Source of the DNA: an uncultured Candidatus Entotheonella sp.
Lineage (GTDB): Bacteria > Tectomicrobia > Entotheonellia > Entotheonellales > Entotheonellaceae
Direction: 5' to 3'
NCBI GenBank assembly: GCA_951828535.1
Contig: OX639990.1
Span: forward strand, 1,971,300-2,035,299
DNA length: 64,000 nucleotides
Shown: in pieces, positions 17,606 to 25,934 of the stretch
Layout of the letters: each line of letters opens with the position of its first letter
Position numbering within the stretch: the stretch's first letter is position 1
Translations under genes and position numbers: made by a program
The notes under the pieces: model-generated
What the model saw: only the letters and a program-made list of their open reading frames with translations
Databases searched by the model: none
Told to the model about the DNA's origin: nothing

Positions 17606-20600
17606 GTGAAAATTGCGACAATATTCGACACCTGCCGACCCCGCTCGGACGTGCTCAAGGGAGCGGTTGCTGAGGCCGACTTCGCGGCGGACCTAGCTCA
17701 GGTCATTTCCGGCAGGGGACCCCAGGAATACCTCAACCCGGCCCGTTTCTTCGCTAATACCTACCCCACCCGGGGCCTCGCCAACCTGCTGCTCAACGTG
17801 TGCCGTCGGCTGACCGGCGCGGGAGGCGAAGCGGCAGCGATCTTTCGGCTTGACACCTCTTACGGCGGCGGCAAGACGCACGGACTGATCGCGCTGGCGC
17901 ATGCCGCCAGAGGGGTAAAAGGCGTTCCCAACATCGTGGAATTCATCGATCCTTCCCTGCTCCCGGAAGGCCATGTGCGCGTTGCCGCCTTCGACGGCGA
18001 GAACGCCGATCCGGCCAACGGCCGGGCCATGGGAGACCGGGTATTGGCGCATACCCCTTGGGGCGAGATAGCCTATGCTCTTGCCGGCAAGGTGGGATAC
18101 GACCGCGTCCGCGCTAGTGACGAAAGCCATGTGGCGCCCGGCGCCGATACCCTGCGGGAGCTATTCGGTGGCGAACCCACGTTGATCCTACTCGACGAGT
18201 TGTCCGTCTACCTGCGCAAGGTGCATAACCTTGCTGACGCCCGCAATCAATTGACCGCTTTCCTGACTTCCTTGTTCAAGGCGGTAGAGAGCACCCCCTA
18301 CGCCGCCCTTGTCTACACCTTGGCCATCGGCAAGGACGGTACGGCAAGCGACGCTTACAATGAAGAAAATCAGTTCATCGCCGACCGCATGGCCGAAGCC
18401 GAAAGCGTGTCCGCGCGCAAGGCGACACTATTGAATCCCACTGAAGAGGACGAGACGGTTCAAGTCCTGCGCCGCCGCCTGTTCGAATCCATTGACGAAG
18501 AAAAGGCCGCCCCAGCCATTGAGGCGTACCGCGCCCTGTGGTCCGCGGGCGGCGACGCGCTTGCCCCCGAGGCTTCGCGTCCGGAAACCGTCGAGGCGTT
18601 CAGAGCGAGCTACCCCTTGCACCCAGAGGTGCTGGCAACCTTGACTGGCAAAACCGCGACGCTCGGCAATTTCCAGAGGGTGCGGGGCATGTTGCGCCTT
18701 CTGGGGCGCACGCTGGCGCATCTGTGGGAAGAAAGGCCCGCTGACGCCACCGCCATACACCTGCACCATATCGATCCGGGGCATGAACCCATCCGCCAGG
18801 AAATCGTCACGCGTCTCGGCCAGACGGCATACGTGCCGGCCATCGCCAACGATGTTTCCGGTTCCGGCTCAAAGGCGCTGGCTCAGGAAATCGACGCCGA
18901 ATGTCATGGCGGCCTGCCGCCGTATGCCGCCTACGTTGCCCGTACCATCTTCCTGCACACCCTCGCCTTCAACGAACCGCTCAAAGGCCTGCCGGGCGAG
19001 CGGCTTCGTTTCTCCGCCGTCGGCCCGGGGCTGGACATCAGCTTCATCGAGGAAGCGCGCAAGAAATTCATCGCCGATTCCGCCTATCTCGACGACCGGC
19101 CTGGCGCTCCGATGCGCTTTCTGGCCGAGGCCAACCTGCGCCAGATCATTCGACGCGAGGAGCAGCACGTCGATGCCGGCGAGGCACGCAGCGAGCTCAA
19201 CGACCGTATCCGGGACATCTTCAAAGGCAAAACATCAGGTGGGGCTTTCGACGCGATCTGCTTTCCCGGCGGGCCGTTTGACGTTCCCGACGAGGTGGGT
19301 GATGGGCGTCCGAAGCTGGTTATCCTGGCCTATGACGGCGTGACCGTCGGCAACTCTGTTGACGCCGTACCCGAACTGATCGGCCGCATCCATGCCCGCA
19401 AGGGCTCCGAAGGCTCCGCCTTGCGGGCGTTTCGGAACAACCTCGTGTTCGTGGCCGCGGCCGATGAGCGCAGGGAAGAGATGCGAAATAAGATGTCCCA
19501 TCGGTTGGCCCTCCGGGAGTTGAAAAAGCCGGAACGTCTCCTCGAACTCGCGGAGCACCAGCAGGACAAGGTGCGTGAACTGGAGGCGCGGTCGGAGCAG
19601 GAACTCGCCCTTGCCATTCAGCATTGTTACCGGCACGTATTCTACCCGTCGCGCGACCGGATGGAGGCAAGCGACGTGGACTTGGCCCATACTGCCATCG
19701 ACATCCAGTCCGCTTCCGATCAGCCCGGCGCCGGCCAACAACAAGTCGTGCGGGTACTGCGCGACCTCCGCAAACTACGGCTTCCCGAAGACCAGCCGGA
19801 TTCACCCACCTATGTGCGTGACCGTACGCCGCTGAAGAAAGGCGAGATCACGACGCTGACCCTGCGTAATGAGTTCCGACGCGACCCGGCCCTGCCCATC
19901 CTGATTGGCGACGACCCGTTCATTCGGGGTGTCAGGCGCGGTATTGAGCAGGGTGATTACGTTTACCGGCGCGGCGAATTGCTGTTCGGCCCGGGTGATC
20001 CGTCGGCCAGCATCGAGATCGACGAACAGGCCGTGGTTTTCACCATGGCTTATGCCAAGAATGCCGGCATCTGGCCGCGCCCACAACCGGGCTCCCCTGA
20101 ACCGGGACCGACCGGGGTAGACATCAGCCAACCCGCAGAAGGAGCCACCGGCAGCGTAGTCGCGGACCCGCCGGTCGACCCAGGCGAAGGCCGCCCTCCG
20201 GCTACGACACCTGACCAGCTGACCGCCGAGGGCCTGCTCAGGGAAGCCTTGGCACAAGTATGGGAACAGGCCCGGGCAAAGGGTATCGGCACCATCGGCA
20301 CGCTGACCATCAGACTATTCGAGGCCGGCGACGCCTTCCGGCTCATGGGGGCCGTGGGGTCGGTGCAGGGCGCGGATAAAACCGTGACGATCACGGGGGG
20401 TTACGAAACCCGCGACGGCGGGTCTTTCGAGTTGGAATTCCGGGGGCCGCCGTTGGACGCGCAGCCGGTCAGGGAATTTCTGGAACCGCAGTTGCGCGAC
20501 GCCAGTTCACAGAACCTCCAGGCCGGGTTCGAACTGGTTTTCAGCGACGGACTTGTCATGCAAGGTGACACCGCAGAGAAGCTGACCGAGCGGCTAGCCC

Positions 20601-20653
20601 GATTTGCCGGCGGGGCTGCCTATGTGTCTGCCGCTGCAGAGGTCAAGGCTTAG
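17606..20653 (+). CDS. DUF499 AAA+ ATPase of an Hma-like defence system
   Basis: The 1015-residue product matches DUF499 (COG1483) ATPases. It has a Walker A variant RLDTSYGGGKTHG (Lys90) and a Walker B LILLDELSVYL near residue 193. A long helical middle follows, and a proline-rich linker near residues 830-860 separates a C-terminal domain. DUF499 ATPases recur beside DUF1156 methylases and PLD-helicases in the helicase-methylase-ATPase type of defence locus. All three components are present here between 17.6 and 33.2 kb. The GTG start fits the family N-terminus IFDTCRPRSDVL; no in-frame ATG precedes it. The next gene starts immediately after the stop. Confidence 0.92.
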   Translation: MKIATIFDTCRPRSDVLKGAVAEADFAADLAQVISGRGPQEYLNPARFFANTYPTRGLANLLLNVCRRLTGAGGEAAAIFRLDTSYGGGKTHGLIALAHAARGVKGVPNIVEFIDPSLLPEGHVRVAAFDGENADPANGRAMGDRVLAHTPWGEIAYALAGKVGYDRVRASDESHVAPGADTLRELFGGEPTLILLDELSVYLRKVHNLADARNQLTAFLTSLFKAVESTPYAALVYTLAIGKDGTASDAYNEENQFIADRMAEAESVSARKATLLNPTEEDETVQVLRRRLFESIDEEKAAPAIEAYRALWSAGGDALAPEASRPETVEAFRASYPLHPEVLATLTGKTATLGNFQRVRGMLRLLGRTLAHLWEERPADATAIHLHHIDPGHEPIRQEIVTRLGQTAYVPAIANDVSGSGSKALAQEIDAECHGGLPPYAAYVARTIFLHTLAFNEPLKGLPGERLRFSAVGPGLDISFIEEARKKFIADSAYLDDRPGAPMRFLAEANLRQIIRREEQHVDAGEARSELNDRIRDIFKGKTSGGAFDAICFPGGPFDVPDEVGDGRPKLVILAYDGVTVGNSVDAVPELIGRIHARKGSEGSALRAFRNNLVFVAAADERREEMRNKMSHRLALRELKKPERLLELAEHQQDKVRELEARSEQELALAIQHCYRHVFYPSRDRMEASDVDLAHTAIDIQSASDQPGAGQQQVVRVLRDLRKLRLPEDQPDSPTYVRDRTPLKKGEITTLTLRNEFRRDPALPILIGDDPFIRGVRRGIEQGDYVYRRGELLFGPGDPSASIEIDEQAVVFTMAYAKNAGIWPRPQPGSPEPGPTGVDISQPAEGATGSVVADPPVDPGEGRPPATTPDQLTAEGLLREALAQVWEQARAKGIGTIGTLTIRLFEAGDAFRLMGAVGSVQGADKTVTITGGYETRDGGSFELEFRGPPLDAQPVREFLEPQLRDASSQNLQAGFELVFSDGLVMQGDTAEKLTERLARFAGGAAYVSAAAEVKA

Positions 20654-21148
20654 ATGGCCCGCGTCGAGAGAATCGCCCGAACCGAAGCGCCAAGCTCGGC
20701 GCCCCGGTATGAATTGCGCGTGCGCCGTCATGAGTCGATTGGCGTCGCGTACGAAATCTGGCAGCTACCGGCAGCAGCGACGCCGCAAGTGACTTCGGCA
20801 TTGCGGATTGCGGGACTGTGGGGCCGCAACCTTGAGCTGGTCGAGTACCGGGTGCTCAAACGGCTTTCGCAGGCTGGCGTCAAGCTGGGTCGGAGCATGG
20901 GTGCCAAGAAACGCGGCCATGCCCTCGACGAAGACTTGGCGCTGACGCTAGGGTTGTTGTTTCGCGCCCTGGCGCCCATGCGCAGCCGAGACAACATGCG
21001 GGCAGTGGCGGAAGGCATCGAGGCCATGGGACACGAGGAAGCGGCCTACTGGCTGGGCATGGCGATGCACCGCAAGCATCCGCGGCGGGTCCTGACGGCG
21101 CTGCGGTTCCTGCTGACCGAACCCAAACCAGGCAGAAAGAAGCCATGA
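20654..21148 (+). CDS. Small partner protein of the DUF499 ATPase
   Basis: The 164-residue product starts directly after the TAG of the ATPase gene, so the two are surely co-translated. It is basic and mostly helical after a beta-rich N-terminus (RYELRVRRHESIGVAYEIW). A central helix pair follows (LELVEYRVLKRLSQAGV), and it ends in a Lys/Arg tail. I recognise no catalytic motif. Small proteins of this kind occur next to DUF499 ATPases in defence loci, so a structural or targeting role in the complex is inferred. Confidence 0.8.
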   Translation: MARVERIARTEAPSSAPRYELRVRRHESIGVAYEIWQLPAAATPQVTSALRIAGLWGRNLELVEYRVLKRLSQAGVKLGRSMGAKKRGHALDEDLALTLGLLFRALAPMRSRDNMRAVAEGIEAMGHEEAAYWLGMAMHRKHPRRVLTALRFLLTEPKPGRKKP

Positions 21149-21216
21149 ACATTTCCTCTGCTCAGTAGAACGGATACCGTGGATTCGAGTTGCAGGCGCT
21201 CAGGAACCGAACCTTA

Positions 21217-21255
21217 TGTGCATTCTGTTTGAAATTAAGTATTTTTGACGTTGGG
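21217..21255 (+). repeat. Left 39-nt imperfect direct repeat around the DUF6236-like gene
   Basis: This sequence, starting TGTGCATTC and ending GTTGGG, matches 22452-22490 at 32 of 39 positions. The two copies bracket the gene at 21429-22451 in direct orientation. They could be cassette boundaries or an old duplication. Confidence 0.6.
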
Positions 21256-21260
21256 ACGCT

Positions 21261-21302
21261 TGTGGGAAAGGCTTGGCCCGAGGCGGCCAAGCCTTTCCCA
21301 CA
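21261..21302. repeat. Perfect 18-bp stem hairpin
   Basis: TGTGGGAAAGGCTTGGCC is followed by a six-base loop (CGAGGC) and its exact complement. There is no T-run after it, so a classic intrinsic terminator is unlikely. It lies 113 bases after the ATPase partner gene and six bases after the 39-nt repeat. A transcription barrier, processing site or mobile-cassette end are options. Confidence 0.7.
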
Positions 21303-21428
21303 ATTGTTGGTAGTTAAAGTGGTCGCGCTTTAGCAAAATAAGTCTGGGACAACAGCGGCCTTAAACTACAAACTTCCGTTGCAAAATGATTCACTGAATA
21401 GCGTCACTTTCTCTCAGGAGATGTAAAC

Positions 21429-22451
21429 ATGAAACGGGACTTCGCATTCTATTATCCTGGACAATACTGGCATGATTCCGATTGGATGAAGAATCTTATT
21501 CTCTTTTTCGATGGAATCTCCATGTTGATTCCAGAGTACATGGAAGACCATGGGTCTTTTGACGACTACGCGATCGTTTCAGCACTGAAGAAGCAGGGCT
21601 TGTTCAACATTATGCGACCAGAAGTAGCGGTCGGGGCAAAGGAGACGGAAGCACTATCGAGGGCGCTTACCGACATCGTCTCGTCTGGTGGCTTGGATCA
21701 TCTGGTTCAAACGACATCCAAAGACAGAGCGGGATCAAGTTTCGGTTCTATTTCCATGTCAAGATTGGGTTACCGGGGGAGTGAAGAACTTGCGGAGGCC
21801 ATCTTCCACCAGCTCAAGGAGCGAGGCTTGACGAGGGACTCTGATGACGGCGTGAGCATTCCGATGCATCGCACCGTGCGTACCTTGATTCTGATATTGC
21901 TTTCGCAAATCCTCAGAGGACAAGGTGAAGAAATGGGCGTGACACTCAGCCCCGTTACAGACCGGTGGGATCTCGTTTTTGCACTTAACGAGATCATTTC
22001 AGTACCCGCCGGACCACCCGGGGTGGGTGAAATCGTGTCGTTCGACTTGGCTATGGTAGGGGTCGACCTCAGTAGTGTACCGATAGATGAAATTCTCGAT
22101 TTTCGCCAACAGAACTATGCGGCACACCGGGACTATCGCCTTTCAATTCTGAAGTTTAGTCATGAGTTGAGTAGTCTGGGGGCGAAAGACCGTGAAGCCG
22201 CCTTCGAACAGCGGCAAGAGGAACTTGACGTGAAGGCACAAGCATTGCGCAGGGTCAATTGGAAAGCATGGAAGAAGCCCGCGACATTTGCGCTTTCGGT
22301 GGCGAGCGCAGTGCGGCTGGTCGAAAGTGGGAATCCCACTTGGGCCGCACTAGCCATTCTGCTGGCGGTACTGGGCCTGATTCCGGAAGGTTCTAAGGAA
22401 GGCAACGTTTACTCGTATCTGATGTCCGCTCAGCGAAAGTGGTCCGTCTGA
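21429..22451 (+). CDS. Hypothetical protein, DUF6236-like
   Basis: The 340-residue product opens with FAFYYPGQYWHDSDWMKNLILFFDGISMLIP when read in full, which resembles DUF6236 proteins (a YYP...W...W.. pattern of conserved aromatics). It has a helical C-terminal half with a hydrophobic pair near residues 290-325 that could be membrane-associated. Its base composition is clearly more AT-rich than the flanking genes, suggesting separate acquisition. AGGAG lies eight bases upstream of the ATG. It is bracketed by imperfect direct repeats and follows a strong hairpin, so it appears to be a separate cassette inside the island. Function unknown. Confidence 0.7.
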   Translation: MKRDFAFYYPGQYWHDSDWMKNLILFFDGISMLIPEYMEDHGSFDDYAIVSALKKQGLFNIMRPEVAVGAKETEALSRALTDIVSSGGLDHLVQTTSKDRAGSSFGSISMSRLGYRGSEELAEAIFHQLKERGLTRDSDDGVSIPMHRTVRTLILILLSQILRGQGEEMGVTLSPVTDRWDLVFALNEIISVPAGPPGVGEIVSFDLAMVGVDLSSVPIDEILDFRQQNYAAHRDYRLSILKFSHELSSLGAKDREAAFEQRQEELDVKAQALRRVNWKAWKKPATFALSVASAVRLVESGNPTWAALAILLAVLGLIPEGSKEGNVYSYLMSAQRKWSV

Positions 22452-22490
22452 TGTGCATTCCGCTTGAGATTGAGAATTCTTGAAGTTGGG
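22452..22490 (+). repeat. Right 39-nt imperfect direct repeat
   Basis: This copy begins right after the stop codon of the DUF6236-like gene and matches 21217-21255 at 32 of 39 positions. The following 218 bases, up to the IS, show no credible gene. Confidence 0.6.
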
Positions 22491-22708
22491 CTCGCTGAAG
22501 GGGTGCTGTAGCTGCGGATGCCAACCTTCTGCGAAGCCTCTTGGTATCACAGTGAACACACTTTAGTCCCCGTGAACCTGCCGGTGGGGAAAAACAATGG
22601 CGGCAGGACGTCGGTGCTTGGACCGATGAGCCCACTGGCTGAAAACGGCAGTCTTTCGGCACTGGCTTGCTCCGGAATCCGGCGCTGCCAAAAAATTTGC
22701 TAATTACT

Positions 22709-24190
22709 GAGCCTCTTGCAAAATTCATGAGCAACTGCAGGCTCGGCTACGGAAGCACGAAGCGTCGCCTTGAGCCGCAATAGGCATGAAGGCTTAAGGA
22801 ACGTGCTGCAAGAGTTACCTCGGTGTCCAGTTGGAGCAGGTTCTACGACCTGTGGGCAAGGTTGTCCCCGGCCCTCCATGAGGGCGGTGTTGCAGTGATG
22901 TCGGGCGAACAAGCTCCATCAGAGCGGTGGCAGCAGGTGCATCAGCTGGCTGACCGCCAGCGCAAGGATGCCCAACATGAGGTGGCATAGCACCTTCGCG
23001 TGCCCCCGTACCCGAACATGACGACCGCCGAACTCCTCCTTGAGCCGCGCATACACCCGCTCGACGGTCGTGCGTTCGTGGTAGCGCCGCTGTTCCGGAA
23101 AAACATAGCCAAGAGCGCGGCGTGCCGTTGCTTCGCGCTTGATCGCTTCGCCTCGCCCGCCCGATCCCCGGGGGTTGAAGTCGATGATCGGCACGTGGCC
23201 GAGGTTTCGACTGTAGGCCCGTATCTCCTCAGCGTCGTAAGCTGCGTCCATCAGGTCGTAGAGGTTGTTAACCCGCCCAGCCGTCAGACGTGCCAATGGG
23301 ATGGCTGCTTGTGAGTCATGCAGCGACGCCGAGGTCAAAATACAACTCACCGGCACGCCGCCATCGGCGGCGTCGACGTGCAGCTTGTAGCCGACCCACT
23401 TTTCAAACGCGCCCTTGGCGTTTGTCCGCACTCCGACGTCGCACGGCTTTGGCAACTCGTCCAACATTTGCGGCAGCGTCATGGCTAACTGACGTTGCAG
23501 GCGGGTGGGTTCCTTGGGCCGTTGTTCACCCTTTCGCGGGCGCCCTCGCTGGCGCTTCGTTCGGCGTGCGCCAGGCACCTTCGGCAGCGGCTTTTCACGG
23601 CCCGCGATTGCCGTGGCATCGCGCGAGATATGCCCGACCAAGTGGCCCTTCATCGTCCGCGTAACCAGCGCCTCGTGCAGACGGCTAACCAGGGCGCTGT
23701 CGGCGAATTCGGCAAAGCCGCGTGAGAACGTGGCCTCGCTCGGAAGTCGGCAGGCGCTGCTGAAGCCGCACAGGCGCTGAAGTGTCTGGTCAACCCGCAG
23801 ACGTTCGATGAGGGCCCGCGTCGTCGGGATGTCGAAGACCGCCTTGGCAATGAAGGCGCGCGCCAGTGCGGCGCGATCCTGCGGTGGCCGGCCTGGCAAG
23901 CTGGACATGGACGGCAAAAGGATTTCGAGGCGCACGAACTCGAGGACCGCAACAAAGAGTCCATAGCGCCCGCTCAGGGGGCCAAACTCCATTTCGAGTC
24001 TGGGGAACAGTTCTTGTTGAAAGGCATACCAATAGTTCGATAGAGTCTCGCGCAGGGGCATGGCCGCTCTCCTCGTCATGAGGTCTGTGGAGGACACCAT
24101 GATACTCAGGAGGGTCGGCCTGTCCCAGCCAAAGTCATCCTACTCCAATCTGCAATAAATCCAGTCGTTTCGTAATTCTGCAAGAGGCTC
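22709..24190 (-). mobile_element. Complete IS5/IS1182-like insertion sequence
   Basis: The element is 1482 bp. Terminal inverted repeats of 17 bp with one mismatch begin GAGCCTCTTGCA at 22709-22725 and at 24174-24190 on the opposite strand. The four bases TACT flank both ends (22705-22708 and 24191-24194), giving a clean target-site duplication. It contains a single transposase gene on the minus strand. The intact ends and duplication suggest a fairly recent insertion in the defence island. Confidence 0.88.
22919..24061 (-). CDS. IS5/IS1182-like DDE transposase
   Basis: The product has an N-terminal DUF772-type helical domain (LCGFSSACRLPSEATFSRGF) and a DDE catalytic domain. The catalytic residues are probably Asp in HISRDATAI, Asp in YDLMDAAYDAEEI, and Glu in RTTVERVYARLKEEFGG. 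A basic linker (KRQRGRPRKGEQRPKEP) lies between. I chose the ATG at 24061 because GAGGAG lies just upstream; an in-frame ATG at 24100 adds 13 residues. The gene is intact and lies within inverted repeats. Confidence 0.9.
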   Translation of the reverse strand: MPLRETLSNYWYAFQQELFPRLEMEFGPLSGRYGLFVAVLEFVRLEILLPSMSSLPGRPPQDRAALARAFIAKAVFDIPTTRALIERLRVDQTLQRLCGFSSACRLPSEATFSRGFAEFADSALVSRLHEALVTRTMKGHLVGHISRDATAIAGREKPLPKVPGARRTKRQRGRPRKGEQRPKEPTRLQRQLAMTLPQMLDELPKPCDVGVRTNAKGAFEKWVGYKLHVDAADGGVPVSCILTSASLHDSQAAIPLARLTAGRVNNLYDLMDAAYDAEEIRAYSRNLGHVPIIDFNPRGSGGRGEAIKREATARRALGYVFPEQRRYHERTTVERVYARLKEEFGGRHVRVRGHAKVLCHLMLGILALAVSQLMHLLPPL

Positions 24191-24199
24191 TACTGTCAA

Positions 24200-24472
24200 T
24201 CAATGCGGTTCAGGTATTTCTGCCAAGGCTACCTTTCCAATTTCTTTTCTCGTGACCTTGAAGACCTCTTCCTTGCTTTTCCGCAGCAAATCTATTTCGG
24301 CTTGTTCCAGCATCCGGGGAGCGGGCGAGGTACCGATCTTCCGATAGAGCAAGGCAATCGAAGGCGTGAGCGAAGTGTCCAAGCCGTCACACTTCAACAT
24401 GTCGTCCGTGTCGCTGTCGAAGTTCATGCCGGTTCTCATTCCGGGGGAGACCACCGTATTGGTGGACTGCAT
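24200..24472 (-). CDS. Small hypothetical protein
   Basis: The 90-residue frame ends ten bases from the IS boundary with its own stop codon. The second half is helical and charged (EQAEIDLLRKSKEEVFKVTRKEI), and the first half is rich in Asp and Thr. An in-frame ATG at 24439 could be the true start. No motif is recognised. It is divergent from the gene at 24616 and could be part of the unit the IS entered. Confidence 0.45.
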   Translation of the reverse strand: MQSTNTVVSPGMRTGMNFDSDTDDMLKCDGLDTSLTPSIALLYRKIGTSPAPRMLEQAEIDLLRKSKEEVFKVTRKEIGKVALAEIPEPH

Positions 24473-24615
24473 GGGCTATGATTGGTCTGTTCAATCGTAG
24501 GGAATACTCGGGACGCTTTCTTGACTGTTGTTTCGCCAGCCAGCAGTATAGCGTCTGGAAAAGCTAATCTGGCAATCCTTGGCGGTGCCAGGCGCGATCG
24601 GGCAGGAGGCGCGGC

Positions 24616-25311
24616 ATGCGAATCGAGCCGGAGATTGACGGGATCAGCATCGTCGTGGTTGGGAATTTCAACCCGGCGATCTTCACGCCAAGCTGGTTTG
24701 CATTGTACGGCCTACTCTCGAAGAGTGCCGCGGACAGCGCGGAATTGGGGGTCGCTCACCCGGAGATCACCCACTTCCAGACGGACTGGCTCAAATTGCA
24801 GGTTACGACAGACAAATTCAATGCCGAAACCCAACTAGCTCCTCATGTCCGGGTGCGCGATCTGGTCGTGCGCGTATTCAAGGAATACCTGTATCATACA
24901 CCCCTAAGAGCGTTCGGAATCAATCGCAGCGTCCATTTCCGGGTGCGAGATTTCAGCGCCAGGGACCGGATCGGCAGGAAGCTTGCCCCAGTTGAACCAT
25001 GGGGCGTTTGGGGGCAACAACTGGGCGACAGTGGCCATGAAGGTGGCATGATATCCCTGACCATGAGACAGGTGACCGTCGAGGCAAGGCCCGCTGGTGA
25101 TCAGATCAACGTGACTGTGGAGCCCTCCAATCGCATTCCCGATGGCGCGTCAGGCGTATACGTGGGCGTCAATGATCATTACACGACGGGTGAAGCGGAT
25201 GGGCATGAAAGCAGCGGCCGGCTGATGGAGATCCTGGAACAGAATTTCGACAATTCGGTTGCGTGCAGTGAAGACATCATCGATCACATTATGTCATTGG
25301 CTGAGGGTTAG
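24616..25311 (+). CDS. Hypothetical protein, first gene of an MBL-associated trio
   Basis: The 231-residue product is preceded by a perfect AGGAGG six bases before the ATG. It has an alternating strand pattern at the N-terminus (ISIVVVGNFNPAIFTP) and a central helix with RVRDLVVRVFKEYL. A beta-rich section with SVHFRVRDF and MRQVTVEARP follows, and the tail is acidic. The architecture recalls proteins that compare a query value with a stored one (two related beta sheets), but I cannot assign a family. The next gene begins 12 bases later with another strong ribosome-binding site, so the three genes up to 27008 form an operon. Confidence 0.7.
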   Translation: MRIEPEIDGISIVVVGNFNPAIFTPSWFALYGLLSKSAADSAELGVAHPEITHFQTDWLKLQVTTDKFNAETQLAPHVRVRDLVVRVFKEYLYHTPLRAFGINRSVHFRVRDFSARDRIGRKLAPVEPWGVWGQQLGDSGHEGGMISLTMRQVTVEARPAGDQINVTVEPSNRIPDGASGVYVGVNDHYTTGEADGHESSGRLMEILEQNFDNSVACSEDIIDHIMSLAEG

Positions 25312-25323
25312 GAGGTTTGGTTC

Positions 25324-25929
25324 ATGCTTCACGCGGGACAGTCCGTAGCTGTGGACAGTACGGATGCGTTTGTTGAAGACAGCGGACATAGGTCCGATAT
25401 CGTGACGCAAATGCCGCCTCACGATGCGTCAGCTGCGGTCAACGCTTGGCTGGCACGGGGAAATTACCTCAGCGGATCGTCGCGGACCAGCACACCGGTG
25501 AAACCGGTGCCGGACGCGGACTACACCGGGCGCCCGCAGGGCGCCGATGGCCGCCACCCTGTCATGGACCTGCCGCCGCGGCCTCGACAGATACCATCCG
25601 CCACGTTCCATGCCCTGCAGGAATGGGAAGGGTATGTGCTGGAAGTCGGCGAGGAGGAATTCGAGGCACGCCTCATCGACATGACAGCGCGGGCGATTTA
25701 CGAGGGTGAAGAAGCCACGATCCCTCTGTTGGAAATCTCGGGCCACGATGCCAAGAGGCTCCGTGTCGGCGCAATCTTCCGCTGGGTGATCGGCTACGAA
25801 CGAACGGCGGGAGGAAGCAGAAGGCGGGTGTCCCAGATCGTGTTCCGGGATTTGCCCGCGGTTACGGAATCCGACCTGCGAGCCGGCCAAGAATGGGCCG
25901 CCAGAATGTTCAAGTCGCTCAACCCGTGA
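25324..25929 (+). CDS. Hypothetical protein, second gene of the trio
   Basis: The 201-residue product has a disordered, Pro-rich N-terminal half. A compact beta-rich domain follows from about residue 95 (WEGYVLEVGEEEFEARLIDM, then IPLLEISGHDAKRLRVGAIF), resembling a small barrel that might bind a partner or nucleic acid. AGGAGG lies eight bases upstream of the ATG. Its stop overlaps a possible GTG start of the MBL-fold gene (GTGA), so these two are probably translated together. I know of no named family. Confidence 0.7.
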   Translation: MLHAGQSVAVDSTDAFVEDSGHRSDIVTQMPPHDASAAVNAWLARGNYLSGSSRTSTPVKPVPDADYTGRPQGADGRHPVMDLPPRPRQIPSATFHALQEWEGYVLEVGEEEFEARLIDMTARAIYEGEEATIPLLEISGHDAKRLRVGAIFRWVIGYERTAGGSRRRVSQIVFRDLPAVTESDLRAGQEWAARMFKSLNP

Positions 25930-25934
25930 CGGAC

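Noticed and set aside
21261-21302. Intrinsic terminator after the ATPase operon
   Set aside because: The stem is strong, but no T-run follows, so I list it as a hairpin of unknown role.
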